A stretch of DNA of 64,000 nucleotides from Ehretia macrophylla (GCA_037974665.1 CM075764.1:117490325-117554324); one strand, 5' to 3'; counted from the first letter of the stretch, positions 22,710-34,795 are shown. The notes: generated by a model from the letters alone, not told the origin. Numbers and translations are program-made.

Positions 22710-22957
22710 TCTACTAATCAAAGAGTTAGCATAGTTATAGCACGTAAACATATTATAAACAATTATTAACACCTAAACAACAAACTCATATAAAACACAT
22801 AAACAAATTGATCACATAATCACATAAGCACTAAATCACATAATCACTTAATCATTTAATCATTTAATACATAGTTCACTTTTCCTTCTTTTCATACTTA
22901 CTTTCATGCCAAGACCATTACCATATTCCGAGAATACCCCGGCTAACAACTAACATG

Positions 22958-22970
22958 TGCTCTGATACCA
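22958..22970 (-). promoter_or_regulatory. Primer binding site of chromovirus 1
   Basis: In element sense TGGTATCAGAGCA lies six bases after the end of the 5' LTR; it is complementary to initiator tRNA-Met. Confidence 0.9.
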
Positions 22971-22976
22971 CTTAAA

Positions 22977-25441
22977 TGTCACGCCCCAACTCGACCCCTC
23001 CTATAATCAGTTAGGACGCAACGGAATTTCGGCGGTATAACGATAGTAAATAGGACACCGAGGCTCTAACCAACCTCAATAGAACAACATGCATCAACTC
23101 CACAACCATACAACAAATAACTCCTCAATAAATGCAACATACATCATAACTATATTATACAATAATCATTCCTCGTTATATGCCTCCGTTCCAACATAAT
23201 ACATAAACCTTAATATACAATAAAAAAAACATATTGAGCCAAGCTAGCAACCTAATCATAAACAAAAGAAAGGCTACTAAGACAACATCAACTAATTCAT
23301 TAACTTATCAACATCTTATACATTATAAACTACAAAGAAGATAAAAGTCTACTAAGTTAATTACAAGATAATAAAACATGTACGACATCACGGATAAGAT
23401 TCTGGAACATAGGACTCATCCACGTAAGGCACGTTTTTCACATTCTCTTCTTCAGGAGGCACGTACCCATAATCCTGCGAAAGTACACCTGTATGCATGC
23501 AATAATAGAGAGCGAGCTTATATAAAATAAGCCCAGCGAGGATCCGATAGATCTCGAGCAAGGTCTACTAAACTCCTTGGAATAAACCTTTGAGTCAGTG
23601 AACACACAACAACAACAATAATAATATCATCACATAACTATATGACCATTCAATAAAGGATACTCTAGTAGGTGTAGCTCCAAATACCATCACGATCATA
23701 ACAGCCTTCTTGTGACTCCCATAAACTCATATACCCGGGGTACCCCCAATAACCTCGCCTTCCATGACAACTCCGTCATGCGAGCTGGAGGCAATCTCTG
23801 ATAGTCATGCCGTTATCAACCCGACAGCCCAATGTTGCCACAGAGGTGGCACACACATACCAGAGACCCAGCAATAATAATAAACATCAATTATTCACAG
23901 GAGGACAGTCTAACAAAACTGTTTATCTCCCGGCATCAATCATCAATCAATAGTCATCAATAATCGTCAATAATCATATTATCATCATAATAACATCAAT
24001 AATCAATTTAACAACATATAACTAAGTTAGATGACAAAGTAGGCCATCTAACCGAACATGCATTAAACACACAATCAAACCCTAATTTACTCGTCAACAA
24101 CTCACCATTCAATCACTCAACCCACACCCAATCAACTAAGGCTCGATCTAGCATTTTAAAGAAAGACAACCTAAACTTCAAATAATCATATCTTACATTC
24201 TACTAATCAAAACAACTCCAAATCAGTTTCTATCACTCACCCATTCAACCAACTACATTTACCCCTCGGAAAACTACCATAACACCTCCAAATCATGCCC
24301 GATAACTCTAAAACCCTAAGGTGTCAAGGCTGAATTTTCTGAATTTTCACACGGACAATGTAATCAAAAATTTGGCATTACAACAGCGCTACCACGTAAT
24401 TATCACGTTTTTAGAAATCGACGGCAATCGATTCCGACCAACACAACTCAATTTAATCAACATTGAATAAATTAATCAAATTTAAATACCAGAAAAATAA
24501 AATTATGATACAAACGAAAAAAAATAGTAGTATTACAGCTAAATGATCCTTAGCATACAAGGAGCAATAATCTAACATCATATTAGAATTCTAACAGTTC
24601 AATTTTCATTTATACGCAAAAATGCAAAAGACAACTTTTGAGATCCAGAATTTTTCTCTCACCTTTGATGCGATATAAGCCTAGGAATGCATGCAAGGCA
24701 TGCCCAACAAGCGGAATCCAAGTCGGCACGAAGTTCTACGGACAAAAACTAGGTTTTTCTTTGAATTTTTTGCTTGAAAACCTTGAAACTCTTTGGCTTT
24801 TTTTCTCCTATGGCTCTCGGCCCTTTGTGTGTGTGTGGAGTGTGTTTTGTGTTGTGTTGAGTGTGTGTTGATGACTATATGCAATTAAAAGCTTAGTCAA
24901 ATAAATAAAATGCAAAGTCAAAGTAGTATTTTAGTCCTTTAATTCATTTTCTTGTCTTTTAAATGCATTTTAGCTATCTCCTTGCTCAAAACAAAATTGC
25001 AACCCCTAATATAGCTCAAGTAGGTTATTTTTAGGTGACGAGAAGTTTTACAACCAAACAATTTCACCCGAGTCGACTTAAAACTCGATTTTCGCAAAAG
25101 TCGGTGTAAAAATCCTAATAAATTCTTAAGCCGATTTTAAAACCGTTTTCGTCAAACACAGGTCTATTAAAGTCCGTGGACTAGGTCTAGAAGGGTTAAA
25201 AAGACCAGTTTTCAAAATTTTAGCGGACGTGTTTCGAAAATACTATTCACTAAAAATCGACGATAAAATTTCTGACTCCGTTTTTATGAAAATTTCATGG
25301 ATGCACATTTAGCATGTATTATGAGTATTGATATCAAAATTATAACATTCTAGGCCCTATAGCACATAAACAGGTCATATGCACGCAAAACGAGACAAAG
25401 CACGTAAATCAAGTTAAAGCAGATAAGTGGGGTTTTTCACA
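22977..25441 (-). repeat. 5' LTR of chromovirus 1
   Basis: This is 2,465 bp and the partner of 15524-17988. It carries the element promoter by family; I do not mark a TATA box because several AT-rich candidates exist. Its outer end (TGTGAAAAACCCC in element sense) abuts TGACC of EPRV copy C. Confidence 0.92.
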
Positions 25442-25446
25442 TGACC

Positions 25447-25913
25447 ATTGTGAAGACCTGCTTCAACGACACAAATGAGTGTATCATCAAACTTACGCCA
25501 CCAGGTATCTAGTAAAAAGACTAGACATGAAACATGATTTCCGGCTAGGAAACTAGGTTGTAAGGCTAGGCGAATGGCCCCAAGGTGTAAACCTTTGTAA
25601 CCTTTCTGTCTATCTACTGAGATCAGGTTCAGAAAGTATGAGAAGATAGGTTTCTGAGCGGGAAGAGGATACAGATTGTACAGAGACTGTAGAGGATTTG
25701 TACACGGCTGTAAGGGCTACTGGTTTGATAGGTAATAGAGATTTGAACTTTTGTGTGAGTTGGGAAGTTTGGTAATATGAGTATGGGTTTAACGGAGAGA
25801 GTTTGAAAAGTTAACCTGGTTTGGTAGATGGAGGTGTTTGGGTTATGTCTACCTCATAATGAGATGCAAAAGGATCAAAGGAAGTGCCTTCAGAGTTGTT
25901 AGCAACAACTTCT
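25447..25913 (-). pseudogene. EPRV copy C: N-terminal region and MP core upstream of chromovirus 1
   Basis: The MP block GYKGLHLGA is encoded at about 25576-25602, and the N-terminal Ser/Pro-rich region follows to 25913, where the sequence meets copy D head-to-head. It shares private variants with D (for example gttaacc in place of gttcacc), which marks C and D as products of one inverted duplication. The first about 25 codons and the start are missing at the junction. Confidence 0.82.
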
Positions 25914-26144
25914 TAGATTGGGATTAAAACACATCTTTCTTTCTCTCAAGAGTTTCCACTTTCCGTCTATCCTTAGATAGCCTTTAGCCATGTCTTCCGC
26001 CTCCCACTCCTTCCCCTTCCCTTAGTGGTCTCAGAGCCTAGTTAACTGTAGCACTTCCCTATTCTAGTATTGAAGGTCTTAAACTATACTTGTGTGTTGA
26101 ACACTAGAGTCTTTGGCAATAGGGCAATAGCTGTTAAAGAGTGA
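25914..26144 (+). promoter_or_regulatory. EPRV leader of copy D with primer binding site 26026-26038
   Basis: The leader runs from just downstream of where the TATA box should be (the TATA region is missing) to the ATG at 26145. TGGTCTCAGAGCC at 26026-26038 is the tRNA-Met site, with the same one-base change as the site at 9629-9641. It forms the spacer between the inverted arms of C and D. Confidence 0.82.
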
Positions 26145-26640
26145 ATGAAAGGTGTTGTAAGTCCCGCAGTAAGTCCAGTCGTGACCAGTGTATGCACCAT
26201 GTCATATCTTCCCCCGCCAAAACAAGAAATTGTTGCTAACAACTCTGAAGGCACTTCCTTTGATCCTTCCACATCTCATTATAAGGTAGACATAACCCAA
26301 ACACCTCCATCTACCAAACCAGGTTAACTCTTCAAACTCTCTCTGTTAAACCTATACTTATATTACCAAACTTCCCAACTCACACAAAAGTTCAAATCTC
26401 TATTACCTATCAAACCAGCAGTCCTTACAGCCGTGTACAAATCCTATATAGTCTCTGTACAATCCGTATCATCTTCCTGCTCAGAAACCTATCTTCTCAT
26501 ACTTTCTGAACCTGATCTCCGTAGATATAGACAGAAAGGTTACTAAGGTTTATACCTTGGAGCCATTCATCTAGCCTTACAGTCTAGTTTCCTTGTTGGA
26601 AAGAATGTTTCATGTCTAGTCTCTTTACTAGATACCAGGT
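26145..26640 (+). pseudogene. EPRV copy D: polyprotein N-terminus and start of MP core
   Basis: The ATG at 26145-26147 follows an upstream TGA directly. The first 60 codons are open; TAA at 26325-26327 stops it. The MP block near 26537-26570 has TAA in place of the Lys codon of GYKG. Otherwise it is co-linear with copies B and I. Confidence 0.8.
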
Positions 26641-27295
26641 GGCGTAAGTTTGATGATGCACTCATCTGTGTTGTTGAAGCAGGTCTTCACAATGGCCATG
26701 TTCTCATCCAGGTTGAACCAAACATCACCCTTGATCTTTCCCGTCCTACACTTTCTCAAACCATTCAGGTCTTAATCCAACTTTATGGAGCTGATATGAA
26801 CCCAAATGAAACTGTTGTTGCACTCCATCATTCCATGACCTATAAAGTCCAAACCCATCTCTTTTCCATGGACCACAACTGTGAGCCTCGAGTCCACGTG
26901 TTAGGTGACAGTAATGTTACCCAACCAAAGATCTACACCAAACATGAACTCACTTTCCCTCCTCGTTGGAAAAATGATTATGAAAGAAGCCATAACCGAC
27001 CAATCATCCATGATTCACCAAGAACCAGGTCGTGTCTCCATATCATTTCCAACACAATCCCAACCAGCTAAACCATGTGAAAAATGCCAACTTGCTAGAC
27101 ATCCTCAGTCCTGTCCACACTATGTTATAATTCCCTTTGCTACCAAATCTAGGTCCTCTAGATATGTATGTTCTGTTAATTTTCCTGAAAACATCTATTG
27201 TACAGGAGAAGCTGACAACGTATATGTTGGTAAATGGAAAGTAACCAAAACCAGACCACAAGATGTTGGACAAATTGAGTCAGCAATCAATTGAA
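26641..27295 (+). pseudogene. EPRV copy D: movement protein and Cys/His linker
   Basis: The segment continues the MP core (LLDTRW region) to the MNPNETVV block at 26796 and the cluster CEKCQLARHPQSCPHY, in which the last Cys is Tyr. At about 27022 some 20 bp are missing between two AGA repeats, which shifts the frame; open pieces are 26796-27071 and 26905-27294. This copy has an empty site where chromovirus 1 sits in copy C. Confidence 0.8.
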
Positions 27296-28150
27296 GCAAC
27301 ATGACTGCAAAAGCTCAGAATGCTGACATTCAAAAGATATGGTCAGATCTCAAGGAACATGTTGCATGGACAAAACAAGCACATGATCATCTAAGACAAG
27401 GTTGTTATGACCAGTATAATGACCTCCACAAGGCTTTCCACAAGAATCACATATAACACCAGAAGACTCCAATCAATTGGAAAAAACTACAAAAAGTTGC
27501 TCAAGTTTGGAACCCTTCCGGACAAGTTCGTTCTTGGAACAGCGTCAACATGATCAACATACAAAAATCTTCTTTCGAGAAGCATTATCTTGATTCAGAC
27601 GAGTTCAAAAGAAAAAGAGAACGACTCACTGAAAAGCTCAAATAGCCAGCTAAGCCAAAGAAACAGTCCACTCATCCTTGGAAGCATAATCCAAAGCCAG
27701 ATCATACAGTATGGATACTAAGTGGCAATTGTGAAAAAGCCTATTGGGTTGATCTCACACCACCTCCTCATTATCTCTCCAAAGAGAAAATTATCCCGAC
27801 TGGGTGGGGTGATGAAAACGAGAAAGAAGGTCCTAGTGAAATTTCCTCAGTCATTTAGTCATTGGATCCTTTGATCCGTTTGAAAAGGATTCATCCTCTC
27901 AGATGATTCCACCATACAAAGGGTCAGTTCTTATACAGACCCATGTGACTCCGTTCTACACGGACACCACAAGAACACATACACATAACCCTATACAAAC
28001 AAATCCTGATGATTCAGAAACAACCAGTGACCAGGAGAAACTTCCAAAGCTAGTGAGCATCAGAACTAACAGCCACCACAAGCACAAGTCCCATAGGTTC
28101 CACAACAGCAATCTCAGAGACAACAAAACAATGAATGAAAAGTTTCCATC
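27296..28150 (+). pseudogene. EPRV copy D: MP-CP linker
   Basis: The region is co-linear with the linker of copy H but is broken by stops (for example TGA at 27292-27294, TAG near 27644 and 27860). Only a 103-codon stretch (27903-28214) is open, and that is in a frame shifted from the polyprotein. Confidence 0.72.
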
Positions 28151-29010
28151 CCATATGCTCCAAATCATAAGCAATTCTAGAACATTGATGCAATTTCTCC
28201 TGATGACAAACTAAAATATATTGAGAAAATGGATGTATGGATAAATGGAGAATCTCTCTGAAATCCTACTCTTGAAATAAGAGATATCATTGACCGTCTT
28301 GTTGCTGTTTTTATAGGATCACTTCGCAATTCGTGGACAAGAATGTTGTCATAAGAAGAAAGACAGATCATCCTGATAGATGCAGATCCTATTCAAATAT
28401 TCCTAAGATGTCTATGAACCATTTTCGTAGGACAAACAACCCAAGAGATTGAAAAGGCAGAAAAAGAGTTCTTACTCAACAAATGCTGTGATGTTACAAA
28501 ACTTGGAGATTACTATCTCAGACGGGAAGCTCTGTATTTTACCTTTGGGAAAAATACAGGAAAAATACAGAAACCATCAAGATGGCATTCGTCTTCAACA
28601 TGCCACAACCACTTCCTGAATTGCTCGAAACAGAGTTCAAACGAGCCAATATTGCAGATCTAAGACAGGTGAGTCTTGCTCACTTGTACCAGATGGCCAG
28701 AAAGCTCATTCAAGATCAGTGCGAGTCCAAGCGACTTGGCAAGCTCCTCAAGAGCAATGAGCAGAAAACAATGGATACCTTTTGCAGAAAAGATTTCCAA
28801 AAGTTTGGTTGTCATACTCATAGCTACTATCCATATTCGTGTCACAAATACAAGAAGCACAAACATCAGAAAAGGTTTCACAGGTCCAGAAAACCTTTCA
28901 AGAAATTCAGATTTGTGAAGAAAATATCAAAACAGTCTTCTTCCACTAAGTGTTTTCTTTGTGGAAACAAAGGACATTTTGCAAAGGATTATTACCTCAA
29001 GAAGTCCAAG
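28151..29010 (+). pseudogene. EPRV copy D: coat protein with damaged zinc knuckle
   Basis: The CP core is frameshifted near 28350 and 28555, where a short AAAATACAGG-type duplication is seen. The 173-codon frame at 28582-29103 holds the C-terminal half: the basic His/Lys tail and the knuckle CFLCGNKGHFAKDY, in which the last Cys is Tyr. Past 29010 the frame runs into scrambled DNA. Confidence 0.8.
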
Positions 29011-29165
29011 AAGCCAGTAATACCAATTTGCCAATTTGCCAATTTGCCAATTTACCTCAAGGATTATTACCTCAAGAAGTCAAAACCCTCTTCTTCCACT
29101 TAGCTTCAGTAATACCAATTTGCCAAAATCCAGATTTCATATCAAATTTGTGGAAGAATTTGGTT
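29011..29165. other. Scrambled junction in copy D replacing PR and most of RT
   Basis: The stretch contains pieces in both orientations: an inverted RT fragment (minus-strand sense of the GFWQIGIT region) at 29015-29032 and again at 29106-29163, an 8-bp unit CCAATTTG repeated about three and a half times at 29023-29053, and a second partial copy of the CP tail at 29054-29100. PR and RT are absent from D because of this event. Confidence 0.8.
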
Positions 29166-29520
29166 ATATTCTTACACAATCTGCATTGAAGAAGACAATG
29201 GACACGGACAAGTCTGTGGTTACAAGTCAAGATCTTTCACGCCAACACAACGCAACTATCCCTCTTTCAAAAGAGAAGTTCTTGCAGTTATTCAGGGAAT
29301 CAAAAAATTCAAGTTTTATCTTGCTCATAATCTTTTCATTATTGAAACAGATTTAAAAGGATTTCATAGTGTTCTCAAAAGAAAGAAGAATGATATTCCG
29401 GATCCACAACTCATCCGATGGACAGAATGGATTTCCCAGTTCAATTGGACAATGCGAAACATCCCAGGCAAAAAAAATATCATTGTTGATTTTCTCTCTT
29501 GCACACTACCATCCGAGAAA
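29166..29520 (+). pseudogene. EPRV copy D: RNase H, 3' part
   Basis: The segment starts inside RNase H (EEDNGHGQVCGY-like, read through a frameshift) and continues through the IIETD and ADFLSR-like motifs, here VDFLSCT. The first catalytic Asp is missing with the upstream part. Confidence 0.74.
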
Positions 29521-30242
29521 GCTGTATGCATGGTAAATCCAAATGGTCGCACACTCCCATCTTCTCTTGTTCTAGGTCTTATTCTAGGCTGTTCCAGCTC
29601 AAATCCAGATCCCACTGATGGCCAGTCTCAGACATTTTATGATTTGAGTTTAGATCAATAGGCACAATTTCTCGCAGCCCTTCCTGAGGAACTTCAACTC
29701 AAAATCCTACGAGCGTTCACACGCAGCCAGATCACTGATTTCTTTGAGGAATTCATTGAGATCAAACTCAAACGAATTGTTGATCAATTATCCTCTGTCT
29801 ATTATGTTTGCAACGTTGTTCGTTATAATCCCCAGCATGAAGAACCATGGGATACAGTTCTTGATTTCAATAATTATGACTTTTCAAAGATACAGTTCTT
29901 TTTTATCCAGAACTCATCCAGAGACATGTTCGTGAGTTCCTAGAATCCCGCTTCATCAAGCTATTCTCACAGGTGTTTCAGTCATTTGACCCTCTAACAC
30001 TCATCACCAGTCAAGTTATACAACACCAGCAGGTTTTCATCATTCGCCTCATAGATGTTTGGAATCGTGTCATTCCGCCAACCATCATCCTAATCAACCA
30101 TTTCTACCTCCGACAAGAGCCCTGGAAATATTTCATTTCTTGGGAACAATGTCTTATTGTCAAAAGAGCCACTGCTAGAGCTCATGGTCTAGATGTTTCT
30201 AATCCTACAGAATTTTGGCACGTCCGCTTTCCTGATAGCCCC
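29521..30242 (+). pseudogene. EPRV copy D: C-terminal polyprotein region, truncated
   Basis: The region begins with the CMVNPNGRTLPSS and SSSNPDPTDG hinge, then LDQ-stop at 29659-29661. It continues to the FWHVRFPDSPTF block and ends at 30242 in the fold-back with copy E. About 65 bp are missing near 29900, where the LYLWYWLNYY segment of other copies should be. Confidence 0.75.
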
Positions 30243-30251
30243 ACTTTTCAT

Positions 30252-30474
30252 GGGGCTATCAGGAAAGCCGACGTGCCAAAATTATCGGGGATCAGAAACA
30301 TCTAGACCATGGGCTCTAGCAGTAGCTCTTTTGTTGGTAAGGCATTGTTCCCAAGAAATAAAATGGTTGATTGATTGGAATGATGGCTGGCGGAATGACG
30401 CGATTCCAAACATCTGTGAGGCAAATGATGAACACTTGTTGGTGCTGTATAACTTGACCGGTGATGAGTGTTGG
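30252..30474 (-). pseudogene. EPRV copy E: C-terminal region, part before chromovirus 2
   Basis: This minus-strand copy of the C-terminal coding region starts at the fold-back and ends in the target duplication GTTGG (30470-30474) of chromovirus 2. A 40-bp stretch near 30362 is shortened relative to copies B and C. It resumes at 39994. Confidence 0.8.
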
Positions 30475-32765
30475 TGTCACGCCCCGACCCGACCCCGAAA
30501 AGGCCAAGCCCGGACTCGACACACAGACGGAGTCTCCCCTGTACCATGGACGTTCCGAAACCCTACATTCAATATAATATTCGAGAAACCACAACATTCA
30601 TTTGAGACAAGCCAACATTCTTTTAAAAAACATACATCATTTCATTAACAACTTTGCAACCCAAAAATAATATGCATACTACACAATTATTTATGCCACT
30701 AAACAATTAACCATTAGCATGCATTTCCTTACTAGTCACATGAGTATATATTTACAACATTACAACCTTTAATCCTTTACAACATAAGACCATCTAGGTC
30801 TCAAAATAGATACTACATACAAGGCTACAAGCCTCAAAATAAAGCGACATCCAAGCAATATGCATATCAAGCAAGGCTCGCACAAAAGTCTGGCAACCAA
30901 CCACCAGCAAAGCAAAGAAGTGCTATCTCGGAAACACCTCCACTTGCTCCTCCTCCTCAATTACCTCAAGAGGATCAGCTTCAACTACTCCTGTAAAAAT
31001 ATGGTATAGAAAGGAATGAGCAAAACTATTGCTCAGCGAGGGCAATTGGTCTCAAGGATAAAGATGAAAGGAGTATGCAATGCAATTAGTCAAGCAATTC
31101 ATACAAATATCATATAGAGATACAAACAAAGCCAACAATAAAGCAAGGCAAACATTAAAACTATAAACACTCATTCAAAGGATACGATACTCTTTCCACA
31201 AGCAACTTTCAATCACGAATTCGATGACAACGCGCCGGCCCAAACCACCTTATAACACCAGTTTGGAATACCCCGGAAGTATCCATCAATCTACGACCCA
31301 AATCTCCCTGGGAGGCAACCCAAGCGAGAAAGAGAATAGGACACGGAGCTAGAGCAACCAACACTGGCAACCTGAGGCTACCCAGAGAGGCCAATCACTC
31401 ACGCGCCTGACACTATGCAATGCAAGACACGATACAAGCAATATACGAGCAATAAAGCCACACATGGGAGAATAACAAAGTAGGTTACTCTCGCACGCAA
31501 TAGCAACAGTTGATAAGCATTTTCAATCAGAATCAATTCAAACAAGTATATCAAGCAACCTTAAGCATTCTATAGGCATAATATCAAGGAAACAAGCAAA
31601 ATAACAAATCGGCCCCAACTATCAAAACGCTACCATTTCCAAACGAGCTACGAGTTCTGGAAACCAACTTCGCCAATCCTCCTAGGTCACCATAAGGCAC
31701 GTCTAAAGACCCCGAAACCCTACTTAACCTTAGAATTCACGCAAAGCCCCGATTTCCCCATTTGCTCATTTGAACTACAACTATACTAACCAAACACCCA
31801 ACCAACACCATAATTGCACCAAAAGTGCTTCCATGGCCTCCCGAAACAATGTCATCACGTAAAACCAGAAAACGCTAAACTCGACCTAAACGACCCTGAC
31901 TTTCACCAAGGCGTTTTTCCCATTTTTTTTCCATTACACAACCTAAACAAACCACGCATTTAGGCATTCTAGCATACCTAGCATATTTTTACATCAACAG
32001 AAAGCATAACAGCGCAACTTCATCGTTTCAAGGGTTTACTATTCATAAAATTACTATTCAATTGACATTTAAATTACAATCTCAACATTCAACCGCAGAA
32101 AATGTTAAAAAGCTATAAATACATGTTCTACAATTGGCAAGGAACAATCTTTAAGCACTAAATCGATTAAAACAACAATCTACGGATAAAATCTAAAAAT
32201 CAAAAAGCTAACCTACATAACATTTAAATGCGCAAATAACGTACTTCCCTCACCTTAGGCACTCCTAGTCGCTAGGAAAAAAACGCTGGTTGCCTTGGAA
32301 ACCACCCCGCACGAGCTCACGTGAAGATTTGAATTTTTGAAGGTTGAAATTTTTTTTTCTTTTCTCTCTATGTTTCGGCCTTCACCCTTTCTGATTTCGA
32401 CTTTTGTTTTTTTTCATTTTGCTTTGTTTTAACTATTATAAGATGACAACTTGGTCAAAGGTCAAAGCCCCTTGGTCAACTAACTTAAAATTGGTCAAAT
32501 TGGCCTATTTTTGTGCATTTAAAAGCTAAAATAACTAATGAAACATTAATTCTGGCTAACAACAATTAAAATATAAAATTTAAGACACCAAAAACTAGTT
32601 TTCACTATTTGCTGAGGACTAGAAAACACTCTCTAGCTATCGCTCTTGATATGCAATGCATGTTGCGACAACAAAGAAGTAACTATCAAATCCCGAAGAA
32701 TCTAGGAAAATATAATTTTCAAAACAATAAACAAGAAAATTTCACATCTGGGCTCGGGTATTACA
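30475..32765 (-). repeat. 3' LTR of chromovirus 2
   Basis: In element sense it starts TGTAATACCCGAG and ends GGGGCGTGACA. It is 2,291 bp and close to the partner at 37704-39993, with scattered substitutions. The same LTR family occurs at 1-110 and 56364-58671. Confidence 0.93.
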
Positions 32766-32780
32766 CCCTCTCCCCCTTAA
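32766..32780 (-). promoter_or_regulatory. Polypurine tract of chromovirus 2
   Basis: In element sense TTAAGGGGGAGAGGG lies directly before the 3' LTR. The integrase stop codon TAA (32777-32779) overlaps it. Confidence 0.87.
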
Positions 32781-34321
32781 AACAATTGCGCCCACGCAAT
32801 TCTTACCTGGTCAACAAACAACTCCGGATACTGATTCCGAACTTGGTCCTCTCTTTCCCAAGTCGCTTCCTCAAACCCATGATGATTCCACAAAACCTTT
32901 ACTAACGGAATACTCTTTCTGCGAAGCTCCTGAATTTTCCGATCCACAATTCGAATCGGTTTCTCTTCATAAGACAACTTTTCTTCAATCTGCAAAGGCT
33001 CTGGTTCAAGTACATGTGAAGGATCTGGATGGTACTTCTTTAACATTGACACGTGGAAAATATCGTGTAGTCTCGACAAACTCAGAGGTAAAGCTAACCG
33101 ATAAGCCAAAGGACCTACCTTTTCAGTGATCTCATACGGACCCACATACCTGGGACTAAGTTTCCCGCTCTTACCGTGCCGAATCAATCCCTTTCGAGGA
33201 GAAATCTTAAGAAATACCCAATCTCCCAAATCAAACTCAAGATCCCGATGGTGCTTATCTGCATAACTTTTCTGACGACTCTGTGCTGTAAGCATACGCT
33301 GGCGAATAAGGTGAACATTATCTACCCTCTTAATCATCTCAGGTAACACAGTCGGATCAACTGTTCTCATCTCTCCAACCTCTTCCCAAGACAATGGGGG
33401 TCTACATTTACGACCATACAGTGCCTCGTAGGGAGCCATACCTATAGTAGATTGATAACTATTATTGTAGGCGAACACCGCCAAAGACAAAAACTTATCC
33501 CAATTCTTCCCAAAGTCTAACACACATGCCTGATGCATGTCTTCCAAGATCCTGATAGTTCTCTCAGACTGGCCATCAGTTTGTAGATGGTATGCAGTAC
33601 TGAAGCTCAATTTAGTTCCCATGGCCTCTTGCAACTTTTGCCAAAAACGAGATCTGAATCTGGGATCTCTATTTGACACTATACTCTGTGGCACACCATG
33701 CAGTCTCACAATATTAGCAACATAGAGCTCAGCTAGTTTATCAAGGCTATCATATTTGTTCACGGGAATAAAGTGTGAAACCTTAGTCAATCAGTCCACA
33801 ACAACCCAAGCATAATCACATCCTCTCAGAGATCTAGGAAGATCGGTCACAAGGTCCATTGTTATATGTACCCATTTCCATTGCGGAATCGACAACGGCT
33901 GTAGAAGCCCGGTTGGCCTGTGATGCTCAACTTTAACCCTCTAACAAGTCAAACATCTGGATACATACCTAGCAATCTCTCTCTTCATATTGTTCCACCA
34001 GAAATGCTGTTTCAAATCTCTATACATTTTAGTACTGCCTGGGTGAATCGTATACCTCGAATTATGTGCCTCGGACAGAATCTCATTCTTCAAAGTCGGA
34101 TCACCAGGAACACACACTATGTCCCTGTATCTGAAGATGCCATATGCATGTAATTTAAACTCCGACTCTCCCCCTTTTTCTTTCTCTTGGATTTTCAAGA
34201 TGTGAGGATCAGTCTTCTGAGCCTCTCTAATCTGAGCTAGCAACCCTGACTGAATCTGTAAGCTAGCAAATCGAATCCCTACCTCAGTAGCTTCTGGCTT
34301 CCATAAACAAATTTCTTCCAA
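32777..34321 (-). pseudogene. Chromovirus 2 integrase with chromodomain; catalytic Asp changed to Asn
   Basis: The upstream frame (33941-34321) holds the HHCC finger and ends in a stop right after CLTC. The main frame (32777-33790) covers most of the core, the GPY/F module (GPYEITEKVGPLAYRL) and the chromodomain (KPIRIVDRKIQELRRK, EEATWERED) down to the terminal stop. The second catalytic Asp is Asn (SNRDPRF, codon 33671-33673), a G-to-A type change. A stop at 33791-33793 replaces Arg. First Asp (TMDLVTDLP) and Glu (TDGQSER) remain. Confidence 0.92.
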
Positions 34322-34795
34322 AGTCTCCCAATCCTTGATAATTAAGCTTGCAACAGTAGCCTTTCAGCTCAAAGCATCAGCAACAACATTTTCCTTACCT
34401 GGCACGTAGTTTATAGAATAGTTGTAACCACTCAATAGCTCTAGCCATCTCTGCTGCCTCATATTCAGATCCTTATGTGAAAACAAATACTTGAGACTCT
34501 TATGGTCAGTAAAAATTTCAAATCTGCTACCCCACAAGTAATGACGCCACTTCTTCAAAGCAAACACAACCGCAGCTAACTCAAGATCATGTGTAGGGTA
34601 ATTGACTTCATATGGTTTCAACTTCCTAGAAGCATAAGCAATCACCTTACCATTCTGCATTAAAACATAGCCCAAACCTTCTTTAGATGCATCACTGTAG
34701 ACAAAAAAGTTTTTTGTTCCCTCAGGTAAAGCTAGTATAAGAGCTGTAGTTAGTCTCTTCTTCAATTCTTGGAAACTGGATTCACATTTGGCATC
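34322..34795 (-). pseudogene. Chromovirus 2 RNase H
   Basis: A 133-codon frame (34364-34765) holds the [43 protein letters not shown] and NVVADALS landmarks; a stop follows, where sister elements read Arg or Ser. It is separated from RT by a TAG (34796-34798) replacing a Trp codon. Confidence 0.9.

Larger units (their letters stand above)
15524..25441 (-). mobile_element. Chromovirus 1: Ty3/gypsy LTR retrotransposon, Tekay-like, complete but decayed
   Basis: The element is 9,918 bp and is inserted in the MP of EPRV copy C. It has two LTRs of 2,465 bp with TG..CA ends, a tRNA-Met PBS, a polypurine tract, and gag, PR, RT, RNase H and integrase in that order on the minus strand. A 5-bp target duplication flanks it (TGGCC 15519-15523 and TGACC 25442-25446, one change). 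Order PR-RT-RH-INT and a C-terminal chromodomain place it in the chromoviruses. The long LTRs and integrase motifs point to the Tekay/Del lineage. Confidence 0.93.

Noticed and set aside
22958..22970. CTCTGATACCA-type sequences at 3211, 9631, 22961 and 37686 as possible tRNA gene ends
   Set aside because: No cloverleaf can be built upstream. Their position next to LTRs or viral leaders shows that they are primer binding sites.
24638..24871. A 77-codon plus-strand frame with a hydrophobic end in the 5' LTR of chromovirus 1
   Set aside because: The matching position in the other LTR does not keep the frame, and no coding signal is seen.
29023..29053. CCAATTTG tandem repeat as a possible small CRISPR-like or satellite array
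   Set aside because: It has only about 3.5 units of 8 bp with no spacers and arises at a rearrangement junction; the sequence is eukaryotic.
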